Below are positions 1-7,991 of a stretch of 48,623 nucleotides of DNA, piece after piece (positions within the stretch are counted from its first letter, which is position 1; every line of letters starts with the position of its first letter). The stretch spans positions 1 through 48,623 of the forward strand of contig JAFURT010000024.1 of the NCBI GenBank assembly GCA_017471765.1, in the 5' to 3' direction. A model generated the notes under the pieces. The model was given only the letters and a program-made list of their open reading frames with translations. It searched no databases and was not told the origin of the DNA. Origin of the DNA: Clostridia bacterium. Lineage in GTDB: Bacteria > Bacillota > Clostridia > Oscillospirales > Acutalibacteraceae. A program made the translations under genes and the position numbers.

Positions 1-1
1 G

Positions 2-1366
2 ACCAACTTCAGAAGCATCGTGACTTTTGTTGACCACAACTATGTGGACGGCATCTGCTCTATGTGCGGCCAGGCTGACCCCGATGCTTATACAATCGTC
101 AGCACGGAGCAGTATAATGGTCGTCTGACCTTCGAGGTGCGTGAGAAGGCCGACGGCAGCCACACTCTGGTGGTTTCCGGTACCGGCGTGATGCCTACCA
201 ACAAGCAGGTTGCCGGCTATGAGTTCCTGAACTACAGCGCCACCACCACTAAGGTGATCATCGAAGAGGGCGTGACCACGGTTGGTTACGGTATCTTCAA
301 TGGCTGGACGGCTCTGGCTTCTGTGGAGCTGCCCTTCTCCCTGACTACCATCGACGGTGAGTCCTTCCGTGGCTGTACCGGCCTGAAGGCGATTGAGATT
401 CCCTACGGTGTCACCACCCTGGGCTACGGCGCTTTCTGGGGCGCTGGTCTGGAGTCTGTTGTGATTCCCGAGTCTGTGACCAGCATCAAGAACTATGTGT
501 TCTACCGTTGTAAGAGCCTGGTGTCTGCTGAGATCTACGGCACCACCGATTATAAGGTCGGTTCCAGAATCTACAAGGCTCCCGGTGCCCGTATGTTCTC
601 CGAGTGCTCTAAGCTGAGCAACATCGTGCTGGGCGAGAACATCAACCTGCTGAACACCTACTGCTTCCATGGTACGGCTATCACCGAGTTTACGGTGCCT
701 GCCCGTGTGAAGTTCGTGTACGACGCCGCGTTCCACAGCTGCACCAAGATGACCAAGTTCGTGATGGAAGAGGGTGTGACCTATCTGGGATGGGCTGCTC
801 TGTTCGGCTGCTCCAGCCTGACGGATGTGTCCCTGCCCAGCACCATCACCGGCGGCAACATTGCTACCTGGGCGTTTGGCGCATGTACCAGCCTGGAGAG
901 CATTGAACTGCCCTCCAAGCTGACCAACCTGAAGAAGCGCACCTTCTCCGGCTGTACCAGCCTGAAGAGCATTGAGTTGCCCGAGACCGTTACGACCCTG
1001 GGTGACCGTGTGTTCATCGGCTGTACGTCTCTTACGAGCGTGAAGCTGTCGAACATCACCAAGATCGATGTGCAGACCTTCAACAACTGCCCGAAGCTTA
1101 CGAGCATCACCATCCCGGAGACGGTGACCAGCATCGGCGATCTGGCGTTCCGTCTGAACAGCAGCCTGAAGACTGTCTACATCGATTCTGCCACCATCGC
1201 CGCCGGCCTGACCGGTAATGCGGTGTACGGCAACATGATCAAGTGGGCGGAGACCATCGCGATCCGTGCGGATATCGAGAATGTTCCCAGTTACGTGACC
1301 TCCAACTACAAGACGGTTGGCTCTGTCACCGTGGACGGCGTGGAGTATGTCACCTATAGCAAGTAA
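2..1366 (+). CDS. Leucine-rich-repeat (BspA-like) surface protein, 5' end outside window
   Basis: The reading frame is open from the first bases of the window, so the start and any signal peptide lie upstream. Near the visible N-terminus is a short H-x4-G-x-C-x2-CG segment (HNYVDGICSMCG), typical of linkers in clostridial surface proteins. From about residue 70 of the visible part to the end there are many tandem repeats of the LRR_5/BspA type, with the recurring pattern GCTSL-x-S-(I/V)-x-LP and 'F-x-GC' turns. These proteins are usually secreted and bind host or matrix proteins, so that role is inferred from the family. No sorting signal is seen at the C-terminus, which ends shortly after the last repeat in VEYVTYSK. 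The next gene starts about 50 bp downstream and also encodes a secreted protein. Confidence 0.85.
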   Translation, partial: TNFRSIVTFVDHNYVDGICSMCGQADPDAYTIVSTEQYNGRLTFEVREKADGSHTLVVSGTGVMPTNKQVAGYEFLNYSATTTKVIIEEGVTTVGYGIFNGWTALASVELPFSLTTIDGESFRGCTGLKAIEIPYGVTTLGYGAFWGAGLESVVIPESVTSIKNYVFYRCKSLVSAEIYGTTDYKVGSRIYKAPGARMFSECSKLSNIVLGENINLLNTYCFHGTAITEFTVPARVKFVYDAAFHSCTKMTKFVMEEGVTYLGWAALFGCSSLTDVSLPSTITGGNIATWAFGACTSLESIELPSKLTNLKKRTFSGCTSLKSIELPETVTTLGDRVFIGCTSLTSVKLSNITKIDVQTFNNCPKLTSITIPETVTSIGDLAFRLNSSLKTVYIDSATIAAGLTGNAVYGNMIKWAETIAIRADIENVPSYVTSNYKTVGSVTVDGVEYVTYSK

Positions 1367-1414
1367 GTTAATTAACCCTTTTTGATGTGTGTTTTCCGGA
1401 AAGGAGAAAAACCC

Positions 1415-3634
1415 ATGAAAAAACGCATATTAACCATTCTGTGTGTATTGACCCTGTGCGTTTCCCTGCTGTCTGTGGGGATGAACACGCTGGCGGATAC
1501 CGCCTATGAGTACACCATGTTGCAGGACTTTGAGTCCGATAATATTGGCACTGATTGCTATACTTTCAGCCAGTTCCAGAGCAGCAATGTCCTGACCTAT
1601 GCCAAGGCTACCGCCGGCGTTGCCGGCGGTGCCCAGGCGGTGCAGGTAACGGTTTCTGCTCAGTACAACAACGGTGACAACTTCTATCCTGCCCTGGCGG
1701 CGGATAAGAAGGATTGGACCGGTTATGACGGCCTTGTTTTCTACTACAAGGCCGGCGACTGCCCGGTTGTTCACTCCGGTGGCGCAGAGGTCGGTCGTTT
1801 TGACATCACCCTCCAGTTGACCTCCGGCACCCGTTACACCGCTTCCAACACGACGGGCCCGATCTACTTCCTGGAGGATGGCGCCTCTGCCGAGACCACG
1901 CTGCTGGTGGCTGGCGACAACCGCTACATCATGCCCAACAAGTCCGGCTACGTCCGTATGCCCTTCTCCTCCCTGACCGGGTGGAGCGAGGCCGTGGATA
2001 TGGCTACGATGCATGAGATGTTCCTGTGGATCGCCGCTGACGCCTATACCGGCAACAATTACTACTTTGATGCGGTACAGCTGTACAAGGCGATCGGTAA
2101 CTCCGACGGCGGTGAAGGCGGCGAAGGCAATACCCCTGATGATGGCAACCAGGGCGAGGGCGAAGGCGAGGTTACCCTCGATCCGGTGCTGCTGCAGGGC
2201 TTTGAGTCTGCCAACGCCGGCGAAAACGCCTATACTTTCAGCCAGTTCCAGGGTGCCGGCAACGAGGTGCTGACCTATGTCAATGTTACCGATGTGAAGA
2301 ACTCCGGTGACCAGTCTTTGAAGCTGACGGTGAGCAAGGAAGGTCCCGGCTGGGATAACTTCTATCCGGTTATTTCTTCCAAGACGGATTGGTCCGGGTA
2401 CAACGAGCTGACCATCCATTTCACCCCCGGCGATTGCGCCAATGTGTACAATGAGAATGAGGTGGGTCGTATTGAGTTCGCCGTAGACACCACCACCGGT
2501 ACACGCTTTGCGGCCAATGCTGCCGTCGGCAACCTGTATTTCCTGGCGGATGGCGCTGAGGAGGAGGTCGCTCTGGAGGTAGCCGCCGACGGTCGCTATA
2601 AGCTGCCCAACAAGGCCGGTACCATCCGCATTCCCTTTACCTCCCTTACCGGCTGGACTGCGACTAAGGATATGTCTTCTATGAAGGAGATGTTCCTGGG
2701 TTTTGCCACAGCCGACTATGTGGGCAATGTCTACTATTTCGATACGGTGACCCTGTGTGTTGCCGAGGATAGCGACGGTGGTGACAGTGGGGAGGAAGAG
2801 GTTGTTCCTCCGCTGATGATCCAGAACTTTGAGAAGAACAGCGCCGGTGCCTGCATGTATCCCTGGACCGATGGCGCCGGTGTTACGCTGGCACTGGAAG
2901 AGGGTATCGGCGTGGACGGTTCCAAGGCCGGTAAGCTTACCATTGGTGCTCCTAATGGCAGCCAGGTGTCCATGGTGCTGTATGTGCTGTTGCAGAACAC
3001 CGATCTGTCTGCCGGTCAAACGCTGATGTTCTATGCAGAGAATCCCCAGACAGACGAGGACGGCTATGTGTCGCTGGCCTTCACTCTGGAGGAGAAAAGC
3101 GGCGAGCGCTGGGGTGTTGGCTCCAACAAGAAGTTCTACCTGGTTGGCCTAGATGGCGAGGTAGAGGAAGTCCGCAACGGCAGCGATATGCGTATGGTCA
3201 TTCCGGCCGGTTTCAAGGGCTGGATCGTGGTGCCGGAGAGATCGCTCAGCCTGCACATGAATTCTCTGCAGGATGGCGAGCGTGACCTGTCCGATCTGAA
3301 CAGCCTGCTGATCGATGCGGCGGCGGATATGATGGAGGGCAAGACTATCTATCTGGACAACATCTGCATGAGCGAGCTGTCGGCGACTGAGGTGCTGGAG
3401 CAGTTAGCTCCCGACCACGGCGATAACAGCGGTGAAAACGCTGGCCCCGGCGACAGCAATGCCGGCAATAACGATGGCAATAACGACAGCAATGTGAACG
3501 ATACGCCTGCGGACAACACCCCTGACAGCGACAGCCCCGCTACCGGTGAAAATGTACTGGCGGTTATGCTGGCGGCTGTGGCATTGATGGCCTCTGTTGC
3601 TTGTCTGCGTCTGCTGCGGAAAAAAGTGCGGTAA
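1415..3634 (+). CDS. Secreted protein with three repeated beta-sandwich-like modules and a C-terminal cell-wall-sorting-like signal
   Basis: The ATG at 1415 is chosen because an AAGGAG box lies 8 nt upstream and a classical signal peptide follows (MKKRIL, hydrophobic core, cut near residue 27). An in-frame ATG further upstream lacks a ribosome site. The 739-residue product holds three homologous units, at about residues 34-225, 257-450 and 466-665. Each opens with a (L/I)Q-x-FE motif, and the first two share 'YTFSQFQ'. The units resemble carbohydrate-binding beta-sandwich modules, but I cannot name a family. Acidic Gly/Glu/Asp linkers separate them. The C-terminus has an Asp/Asn/Gly-rich spacer, SPATG (707-711), a membrane helix and RKKVR, which is the layout of a sortase substrate with a non-canonical LPXTG box. 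It probably displays glycan-binding modules on the cell wall. Confidence 0.75.
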   Translation: MKKRILTILCVLTLCVSLLSVGMNTLADTAYEYTMLQDFESDNIGTDCYTFSQFQSSNVLTYAKATAGVAGGAQAVQVTVSAQYNNGDNFYPALAADKKDWTGYDGLVFYYKAGDCPVVHSGGAEVGRFDITLQLTSGTRYTASNTTGPIYFLEDGASAETTLLVAGDNRYIMPNKSGYVRMPFSSLTGWSEAVDMATMHEMFLWIAADAYTGNNYYFDAVQLYKAIGNSDGGEGGEGNTPDDGNQGEGEGEVTLDPVLLQGFESANAGENAYTFSQFQGAGNEVLTYVNVTDVKNSGDQSLKLTVSKEGPGWDNFYPVISSKTDWSGYNELTIHFTPGDCANVYNENEVGRIEFAVDTTTGTRFAANAAVGNLYFLADGAEEEVALEVAADGRYKLPNKAGTIRIPFTSLTGWTATKDMSSMKEMFLGFATADYVGNVYYFDTVTLCVAEDSDGGDSGEEEVVPPLMIQNFEKNSAGACMYPWTDGAGVTLALEEGIGVDGSKAGKLTIGAPNGSQVSMVLYVLLQNTDLSAGQTLMFYAENPQTDEDGYVSLAFTLEEKSGERWGVGSNKKFYLVGLDGEVEEVRNGSDMRMVIPAGFKGWIVVPERSLSLHMNSLQDGERDLSDLNSLLIDAAADMMEGKTIYLDNICMSELSATEVLEQLAPDHGDNSGENAGPGDSNAGNNDGNNDSNVNDTPADNTPDSDSPATGENVLAVMLAAVALMASVACLRLLRKKVR

Positions 3635-3664
3635 GCATTCCCCACTGAGAATGTGTTTGTTCCC

Positions 3665-3688
3665 CTCCGTCTCCTTAGGGAGACGGAG
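3665..3688 (+). terminator. Stem-loop after the triple-repeat protein gene
   Basis: A perfect 10-bp stem (CTCCGTCTCC / GGAGACGGAG) with a TTAG loop lies 30 bp after the stop codon. The T-run is weak (only TTTT some 10 nt beyond), so it may be a weak terminator, an mRNA-stabilising hairpin, or a piece of the palindromic intergenic repeats seen elsewhere in the window. Confidence 0.45.
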
Positions 3689-3749
3689 AAGGATACTTTT
3701 CGCAGAGTGTGGGGAGACAAATCACATCTACAAGGAGAAAAAATAAAGT

Positions 3750-5393
3750 ATGAGAGTTATCGAATTTTCTGAATATGTAGAGCGATTTGGGGATGCTTCA
3801 TTAGCGATGCAAGAGGCTATCGAGGCGCTGACTCCGGAGGGTGGCCGTTTGGTGTTGCAGCCGGTTCAGTATGATTTCACTCCTACCATGGCCGGCGAAC
3901 GCTTCTATTTCGTGTCAAACAATGACAAGAGCAGTAAGCGGATTGCCATGCCCTTTGTGGAGGCTCGCAATGTCACTGTGGAGGGAAACGGTGCTCAGCT
4001 CCGTTTCTATGGTAAGATGACACCGGCGGTATTAGATCGGTGTGAGAACATCTGCTTCCGGAATCTGTCCATTGATTTTGATCGCCCCTTCTACACGGAG
4101 GGCGTGGTGGTGGAAGCTTCGCCGGAAGAGGTTATTCTGCAGATCGATGGGGAGCGGTTCCCATACTATGTGCGGGATGACCGCCTGCATTTTACCGGCC
4201 TGGACTGGGATGTCAGCACCATCGTGAACATTATGCAGTACTCTCCGGAGACGGCCAACCTGGAGTCTGAAACTGCCGACTGCTTCTTGGATAAATACGG
4301 CTACATGGCTGAGACTCTGCCGGATGGGTTGGTGCGTCTTCGGTTACGGGGGAGGAACTTCCCCTATCCTTTCCGCAAGGGGAATGTCCTGGTCATGGTG
4401 CATGCCACCCGGGAAAATCCGGGCATCGTCGGTACCGAGAGCTGTAATCTGCGCTTCGAAAACGTGACGGTGCATCATAGCGAGGGAATGGCCTTTATCT
4501 TCCAGCTGTGTGAGAATGTGCATCTGGAGGGGTGCAAGGTGATTCCCTCTGGTAAACGGCTGATCTCTGCCTGTGCGGATGCCACCCATTTTGTCAACTG
4601 CACCGGAGATATCCAGCTTTGCAACTGTGTGCTGGAGAGCCAGTGTGATGATGCCACCAATGTGCACGGCATCTACACTCGTGTAGACAAAATCGTGGGT
4701 AACCGGTTGTATCTGTGGTTTATGCACTACCAGCAGGAGGGCGTGCCGCTGTACCATGCGGGTGACCGCCTGCGGTTGATTAAGTGCCATGATTTGATGC
4801 CCTATGGAGCGTGCTGTGTGGTGTCCTCCCGGATGCTTAACGGACAGATTGTCTGCGTAGAGGTGGATAGTCTGCCGGAAGGCATCGCCGTGAATGATGG
4901 TGTGGAGAACGTAGACCGCATGCCTGAAACGGTGACCATCACCGGCTGTGTAACCGGCAAAAACCGGGCCCGCAGTTTCCTAATTTCCTGCCGTGGCAAG
5001 GTGCGTATTGCCGATAACGATATGCACTCCAACGGTGCGGCCATCTGGATTTCCGGCGACTGCAACTACTGGTATGAATCCGGCCCGGTGGAGGATGTGG
5101 AGATTACCGGCAACCGCATGGAATGTCTGAACAGCCGGTCAATGGGCTGGGGTGTGGCGGCCATCGAGGTGGTACCGGAAATCAAGCAGATTACCCCGTA
5201 TTATCACGGACGTATCTCGGTGACGGATAATATTGTCTATAAGGGCAATATTCCTCTTGTTCACGCCAGTTGTGTGCGTAGCCTGGAGGTGCACGATAAC
5301 CGTCTGGTCTGTGCCGATGACAGCGCCAGCCAGATCGTGACCGAATCCTGCCAGGTGTGCGACCGTGACAACAAGATTGTTGTCAACGGATAA
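3750..5393 (+). CDS. Right-handed beta-helix protein, GH110-like (alpha-1,3-galactosidase family)
   Basis: The 547-residue sequence follows the pattern I associate with GH110 alpha-1,3-galactosidases. It has an N-terminal segment with YFVSNN, then VTVEGNGAQLRFYGKMTP, then NLSIDFDRP, then repeated beta-helix turns. A central stretch around HSEGMAFIFQLCENV is followed by SQCDDATNVHGIY with the acidic pair Asp300-Asp301, which I take to be part of the active site. GH110 enzymes release terminal alpha-1,3-galactose from blood-group-B-like and carrageenan-type glycans. No signal peptide is visible (MRVIEFSEYVERF), so the protein appears cytoplasmic or is exported by another route. AAGGAG lies about 13 nt before the ATG, a longer gap than usual. 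Family membership is a judgement from motifs; the substrate is not proven. Confidence 0.7.
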   Translation: MRVIEFSEYVERFGDASLAMQEAIEALTPEGGRLVLQPVQYDFTPTMAGERFYFVSNNDKSSKRIAMPFVEARNVTVEGNGAQLRFYGKMTPAVLDRCENICFRNLSIDFDRPFYTEGVVVEASPEEVILQIDGERFPYYVRDDRLHFTGLDWDVSTIVNIMQYSPETANLESETADCFLDKYGYMAETLPDGLVRLRLRGRNFPYPFRKGNVLVMVHATRENPGIVGTESCNLRFENVTVHHSEGMAFIFQLCENVHLEGCKVIPSGKRLISACADATHFVNCTGDIQLCNCVLESQCDDATNVHGIYTRVDKIVGNRLYLWFMHYQQEGVPLYHAGDRLRLIKCHDLMPYGACCVVSSRMLNGQIVCVEVDSLPEGIAVNDGVENVDRMPETVTITGCVTGKNRARSFLISCRGKVRIADNDMHSNGAAIWISGDCNYWYESGPVEDVEITGNRMECLNSRSMGWGVAAIEVVPEIKQITPYYHGRISVTDNIVYKGNIPLVHASCVRSLEVHDNRLVCADDSASQIVTESCQVCDRDNKIVVNG

Positions 5394-5414
5394 AGAAGTA
5401 CCTCAAACAAGCAG

Positions 5415-5446
5415 AAGGGCACCCACGTTTTCGTGGGTGCCCTTTT
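5415..5446 (+). terminator. Rho-independent terminator of the GH110-like gene
   Basis: A 13-bp perfect stem (AAGGGCACCCACG with its complement) with a TTTT loop is followed by TTTT. It lies 22 bp after the stop codon. Confidence 0.85.
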
Positions 5447-5498
5447 GCTATGAGCCGGATAAGTTTTCGTGGGTGCCCTTTTGCTATGAGCTGGATAA
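5427..5498. repeat. Tandem duplication of 36 bp containing the 3' half of the terminator
   Basis: Positions 5427-5462 and 5463-5498 are identical except for one base (GAGCCGG versus GAGCTGG). The unit begins at the terminator loop, so the second copy carries only the right arm of the hairpin. The left arm could pair with either copy. Confidence 0.9.
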
Positions 5499-5536
5499 AG
5501 AAACCGGACAGGCTCTCCAGAGTCTGTCCGGTTTGG
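5499..5536 (-). terminator. Terminator of the minus-strand aldolase operon
   Basis: An 11-bp stem (AAACCGGACAG at 5501-5511, CTGTCCGGTTT at 5524-5534) encloses a 12-nt loop. Read on the minus strand it ends in TTTCTTT. It lies about 12 bp past the aldolase stop codon. Confidence 0.75.
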
Positions 5537-5545
5537 TGGGTTACC

Positions 5546-6559
5546 TTATTTGCTTACAGGATACCACAGGTCGAGGTAATCCCGCACCGCCTTCTTCATC
5601 TCCTCGAAGATGATGGTCTGGCGATAGAGGGTGGTGAAGTGAGCGATGTTTACCGGCTGGTCCGTGTTGGCCTTCTCGGTGAGATAGCCGTCGGCAACCA
5701 GCTTATCAACGGTGGCCTTGTTAGCCACCTCACGGGCGTGGCGCACCATGTCATCAAAGAGGATGGGGGTGGCGTCACGCTCCAGGGCGGTCCACACATT
5801 GACCTTGCACACACCGTCGTTGTACAGGTGGGCGACCTGGTCATTGGGGACAGAGGAGGTGCCGTGCAGCACGATCTTCTCGCCGATGACTGCCTTGATC
5901 TCCCGGCTGACCTCGCCGTGATACTGCAGGTCTTTGCCGGTGGCCCGGTGCTCGGTGCCCAGGTTGCACACCACCAGGTCGGCACCCGTCAGCTCCATGA
6001 AGCGGGCGGCGTTCTCGGGGGTGGTCAGGGCATTGCGTGCTTCGCCTACAGCGTCTACGATCTCGTCGCAGGCGCCCTCGATGACGATTTCACTGCCCCG
6101 CTTAGCTACGAACTCTGCCGTTTTGCGGATGTTCTCCTCCAGCGGCAGGGTGGAGGCATCGTACATGATGGAAGCATAGTCGGACAGGTCACCCTCTAAC
6201 AGGGTGGTGTCCAGATCGTGCTGGATGTGATCCAGGTGGATCATCACCTGCAGGTTTTCGAAGGGGCCCCCCTCGCCGGCCAGCACCTTCACCGACTCGG
6301 TGAACAGCTTGAGACCGGTGTCCCAGCGGCGGGTGTGGGTGTAGTTGGTGGCCTGGCTACGATGGTCATAGCGGCAGGTCATGGCGATGATGATGGGCAG
6401 GGTGTCCAGATTGTGCTCCACACGGAACTCCTCAGCCGCCGTCAGGATGGCCTCGGTGGTGGTCAGGTTCTCGGTGCAGATGCAGGGCAGTACCCAGCCG
6501 TTTTTGCCGGCGGCTTCGTAGATGTCCAGCACCGCCTGCCGGTTACAGATAACGCTCAT
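5546..6559 (-). CDS. Class II (zinc) ketose-phosphate aldolase, Fba/GatY-like
   Basis: This is a 337-residue TIM-barrel aldolase of the class II family. HLDH at 108-111 supplies the catalytic Asp110 and a metal-binding His111. His204 (GTEHRATG) and His232 (LHGTSS) are the other likely zinc ligands, and YDAS at 133-136 is the usual phosphate/active-site loop. The family cleaves fructose-1,6- or tagatose-1,6-bisphosphate, and some members cleave ketose 1-phosphates. It is the last gene of a three-gene operon, 14 bp after an isomerase and downstream of an FGGY kinase. This suggests it splits the phosphorylated ketose made by those enzymes into DHAP and an aldehyde. A good ribosome site (GAGGAGGAG) precedes the ATG. 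It is unlikely to be the only glycolytic aldolase, given its place in a LacI-controlled catabolic operon. Confidence 0.85.
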   Translation of the reverse strand: MSVICNRQAVLDIYEAAGKNGWVLPCICTENLTTTEAILTAAEEFRVEHNLDTLPIIIAMTCRYDHRSQATNYTHTRRWDTGLKLFTESVKVLAGEGGPFENLQVMIHLDHIQHDLDTTLLEGDLSDYASIMYDASTLPLEENIRKTAEFVAKRGSEIVIEGACDEIVDAVGEARNALTTPENAARFMELTGADLVVCNLGTEHRATGKDLQYHGEVSREIKAVIGEKIVLHGTSSVPNDQVAHLYNDGVCKVNVWTALERDATPILFDDMVRHAREVANKATVDKLVADGYLTEKANTDQPVNIAHFTTLYRQTIIFEEMKKAVRDYLDLWYPVSK

Positions 6560-6573
6560 GGTTTTACTCCTCC

Positions 6574-7974
6574 TCAGATCTCTACAACATCATAACCAAG
6601 GTAGGTGCCAAAGGCCTCTTCCAGAATATCCTTCATGTGGCCGACACCCACGGTGGTGTGGTGCTTGAAGCCGCCACGAGCCAGGGCGATGAGCTTATTC
6701 TGCAGGTCGTCGATCTCGGCCACGCCACCGCAACCGAAGAAGGCATCCTCGATGGGGTCGGTGGTGAAGCGGCCTTCGCTGGCATAGATGATGAGGCGGC
6801 CATCCTCGGTCAGACAGTTGGAGAAGGTCATATCGAAGTCACGGATACGGCCCTCATTGCTACCCCAGCCACTGCCGGGATCGCCCTTGGCGAACATCTT
6901 GTGCTCGGTAACGGTACCCTTGCCGGCCATCAGGCTCTGGGCCACAGGGCCGCAGTGGAACAGGATGACCTTGTTCTCGTCGTCGCCGTAGTTGTTGTTC
7001 CAGTCCAGGCAGGCGGTGGGCTCGCCGGAGGCCAGGTACATGGCGCGCATGGTGATGGCGGAGCACAGGTCGATCTCACAGGAGCAGACGATGCCACGGT
7101 CGTTCAGCTCGGAGATGAGCACGCAGGGGCAGACACGCAGGATGGTCTCCATCTCGTTCCAGCAACGCAGAGTGATGGCATCCAGGTGATACTCCTCGAT
7201 GTATTCGTCGATAACCACGCTGATCTTAGCCAGTGTCAGCTTGTTCTGCAGGGGCACACGGGAGAAGTCGGTGTAATTTTCCAGACGCTCCACCTTAGCC
7301 AGTACAGCCGCATCGTCGTCCGCCTTCTGCTGCACCTTGAAGATCAGCTCTGACAGGTCGAAGGACTCCACATTGATGCCGTAGCGCTGCAGGGTGACCT
7401 CGTCAAAACGTACCGTCTTGAAGGCGGTGGTGCGGGCGCCGATGCAACCCAGGTTAAAGCGCTTCATGCCGTTGACGACCCGGCAGATTGCGGCGAAATC
7501 GTCCAGGTTCTGCCGGAAGGCGGGGGAGAGGGGATGCACCACATGGGGCTTCATGACGGTGAAGGGAATCTGATACTGATAGAACACGTCCGTCACGGAG
7601 AACTTGCCGCAGTAGGCGTCACGGCGATGGGCAAAGTCCATCTTGCCGATTTCGTCGGGGTAGGCCTGCATCAGCACCGGCACGCCGGCATCCTGCAGGG
7701 CGGCGATGGCGCCGTTTTCGTCAATGAAAATGGGCATGCACAGGATAACGCCGTCATACTCACCCTCATGGGACTTCAGCCAGTCGTGGTACAGCAGGCC
7801 CTCGTCACGGGTCTCCACGGCGCCGTAGCGGGTGGCGTTTTCGTCCATGACCAGGTAGTCGTAGCCGGCATCGGTGACGGCCTTGATCATGTCGGTGCGG
7901 GCACCGGCGATGAGCTCGGCCGGCATAAAGCCGCGGTTACCGAAATAGAGAGCAAAGGTGGTTTTCTTTTTCAT
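6574..7974 (-). CDS. L-fucose/L-arabinose isomerase-family aldose-ketose isomerase
   Basis: This 466-residue protein has the fucose/arabinose isomerase layout: two alpha/beta domains followed by a C-terminal barrel. Likely metal and catalytic residues are Glu310 in CSCEIDLCSA, Asp334 in CLDWNN and His438/His439 in GFKHHTTVGVGH. The family interconverts aldoses and ketoses with Mn2+ or a similar metal. At 466 residues it is shorter than E. coli FucI (about 590) and belongs to the shorter, poorly characterised branch of the family. Kinase and aldolase genes flank it at 17 and 14 bp, so isomerase, kinase and aldolase form one pathway. The substrate is unknown: fucose, rhamnose-like, pentose or sulfosugar substrates all fit the logic. 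GGAGG sits just upstream of the ATG. Confidence 0.8.
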   Translation of the reverse strand: MKKKTTFALYFGNRGFMPAELIAGARTDMIKAVTDAGYDYLVMDENATRYGAVETRDEGLLYHDWLKSHEGEYDGVILCMPIFIDENGAIAALQDAGVPVLMQAYPDEIGKMDFAHRRDAYCGKFSVTDVFYQYQIPFTVMKPHVVHPLSPAFRQNLDDFAAICRVVNGMKRFNLGCIGARTTAFKTVRFDEVTLQRYGINVESFDLSELIFKVQQKADDDAAVLAKVERLENYTDFSRVPLQNKLTLAKISVVIDEYIEEYHLDAITLRCWNEMETILRVCPCVLISELNDRGIVCSCEIDLCSAITMRAMYLASGEPTACLDWNNNYGDDENKVILFHCGPVAQSLMAGKGTVTEHKMFAKGDPGSGWGSNEGRIRDFDMTFSNCLTEDGRLIIYASEGRFTTDPIEDAFFGCGGVAEIDDLQNKLIALARGGFKHHTTVGVGHMKDILEEAFGTYLGYDVVEI

Positions 7975-7991
7975 GATGATTCCTCCAAACG

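Noticed and set aside
1430-3019. Long open frame on the minus strand opposite the triple-repeat protein
   Set aside because: It has no ribosome site or homologous motifs and mirrors the codon bias of the plus-strand gene; similar antisense frames lie opposite many genes here.
5427-5498. Attachment-site duplication from an integrated element
   Set aside because: The 36-bp copies are directly adjacent with nothing between them, which fits slippage rather than integration.
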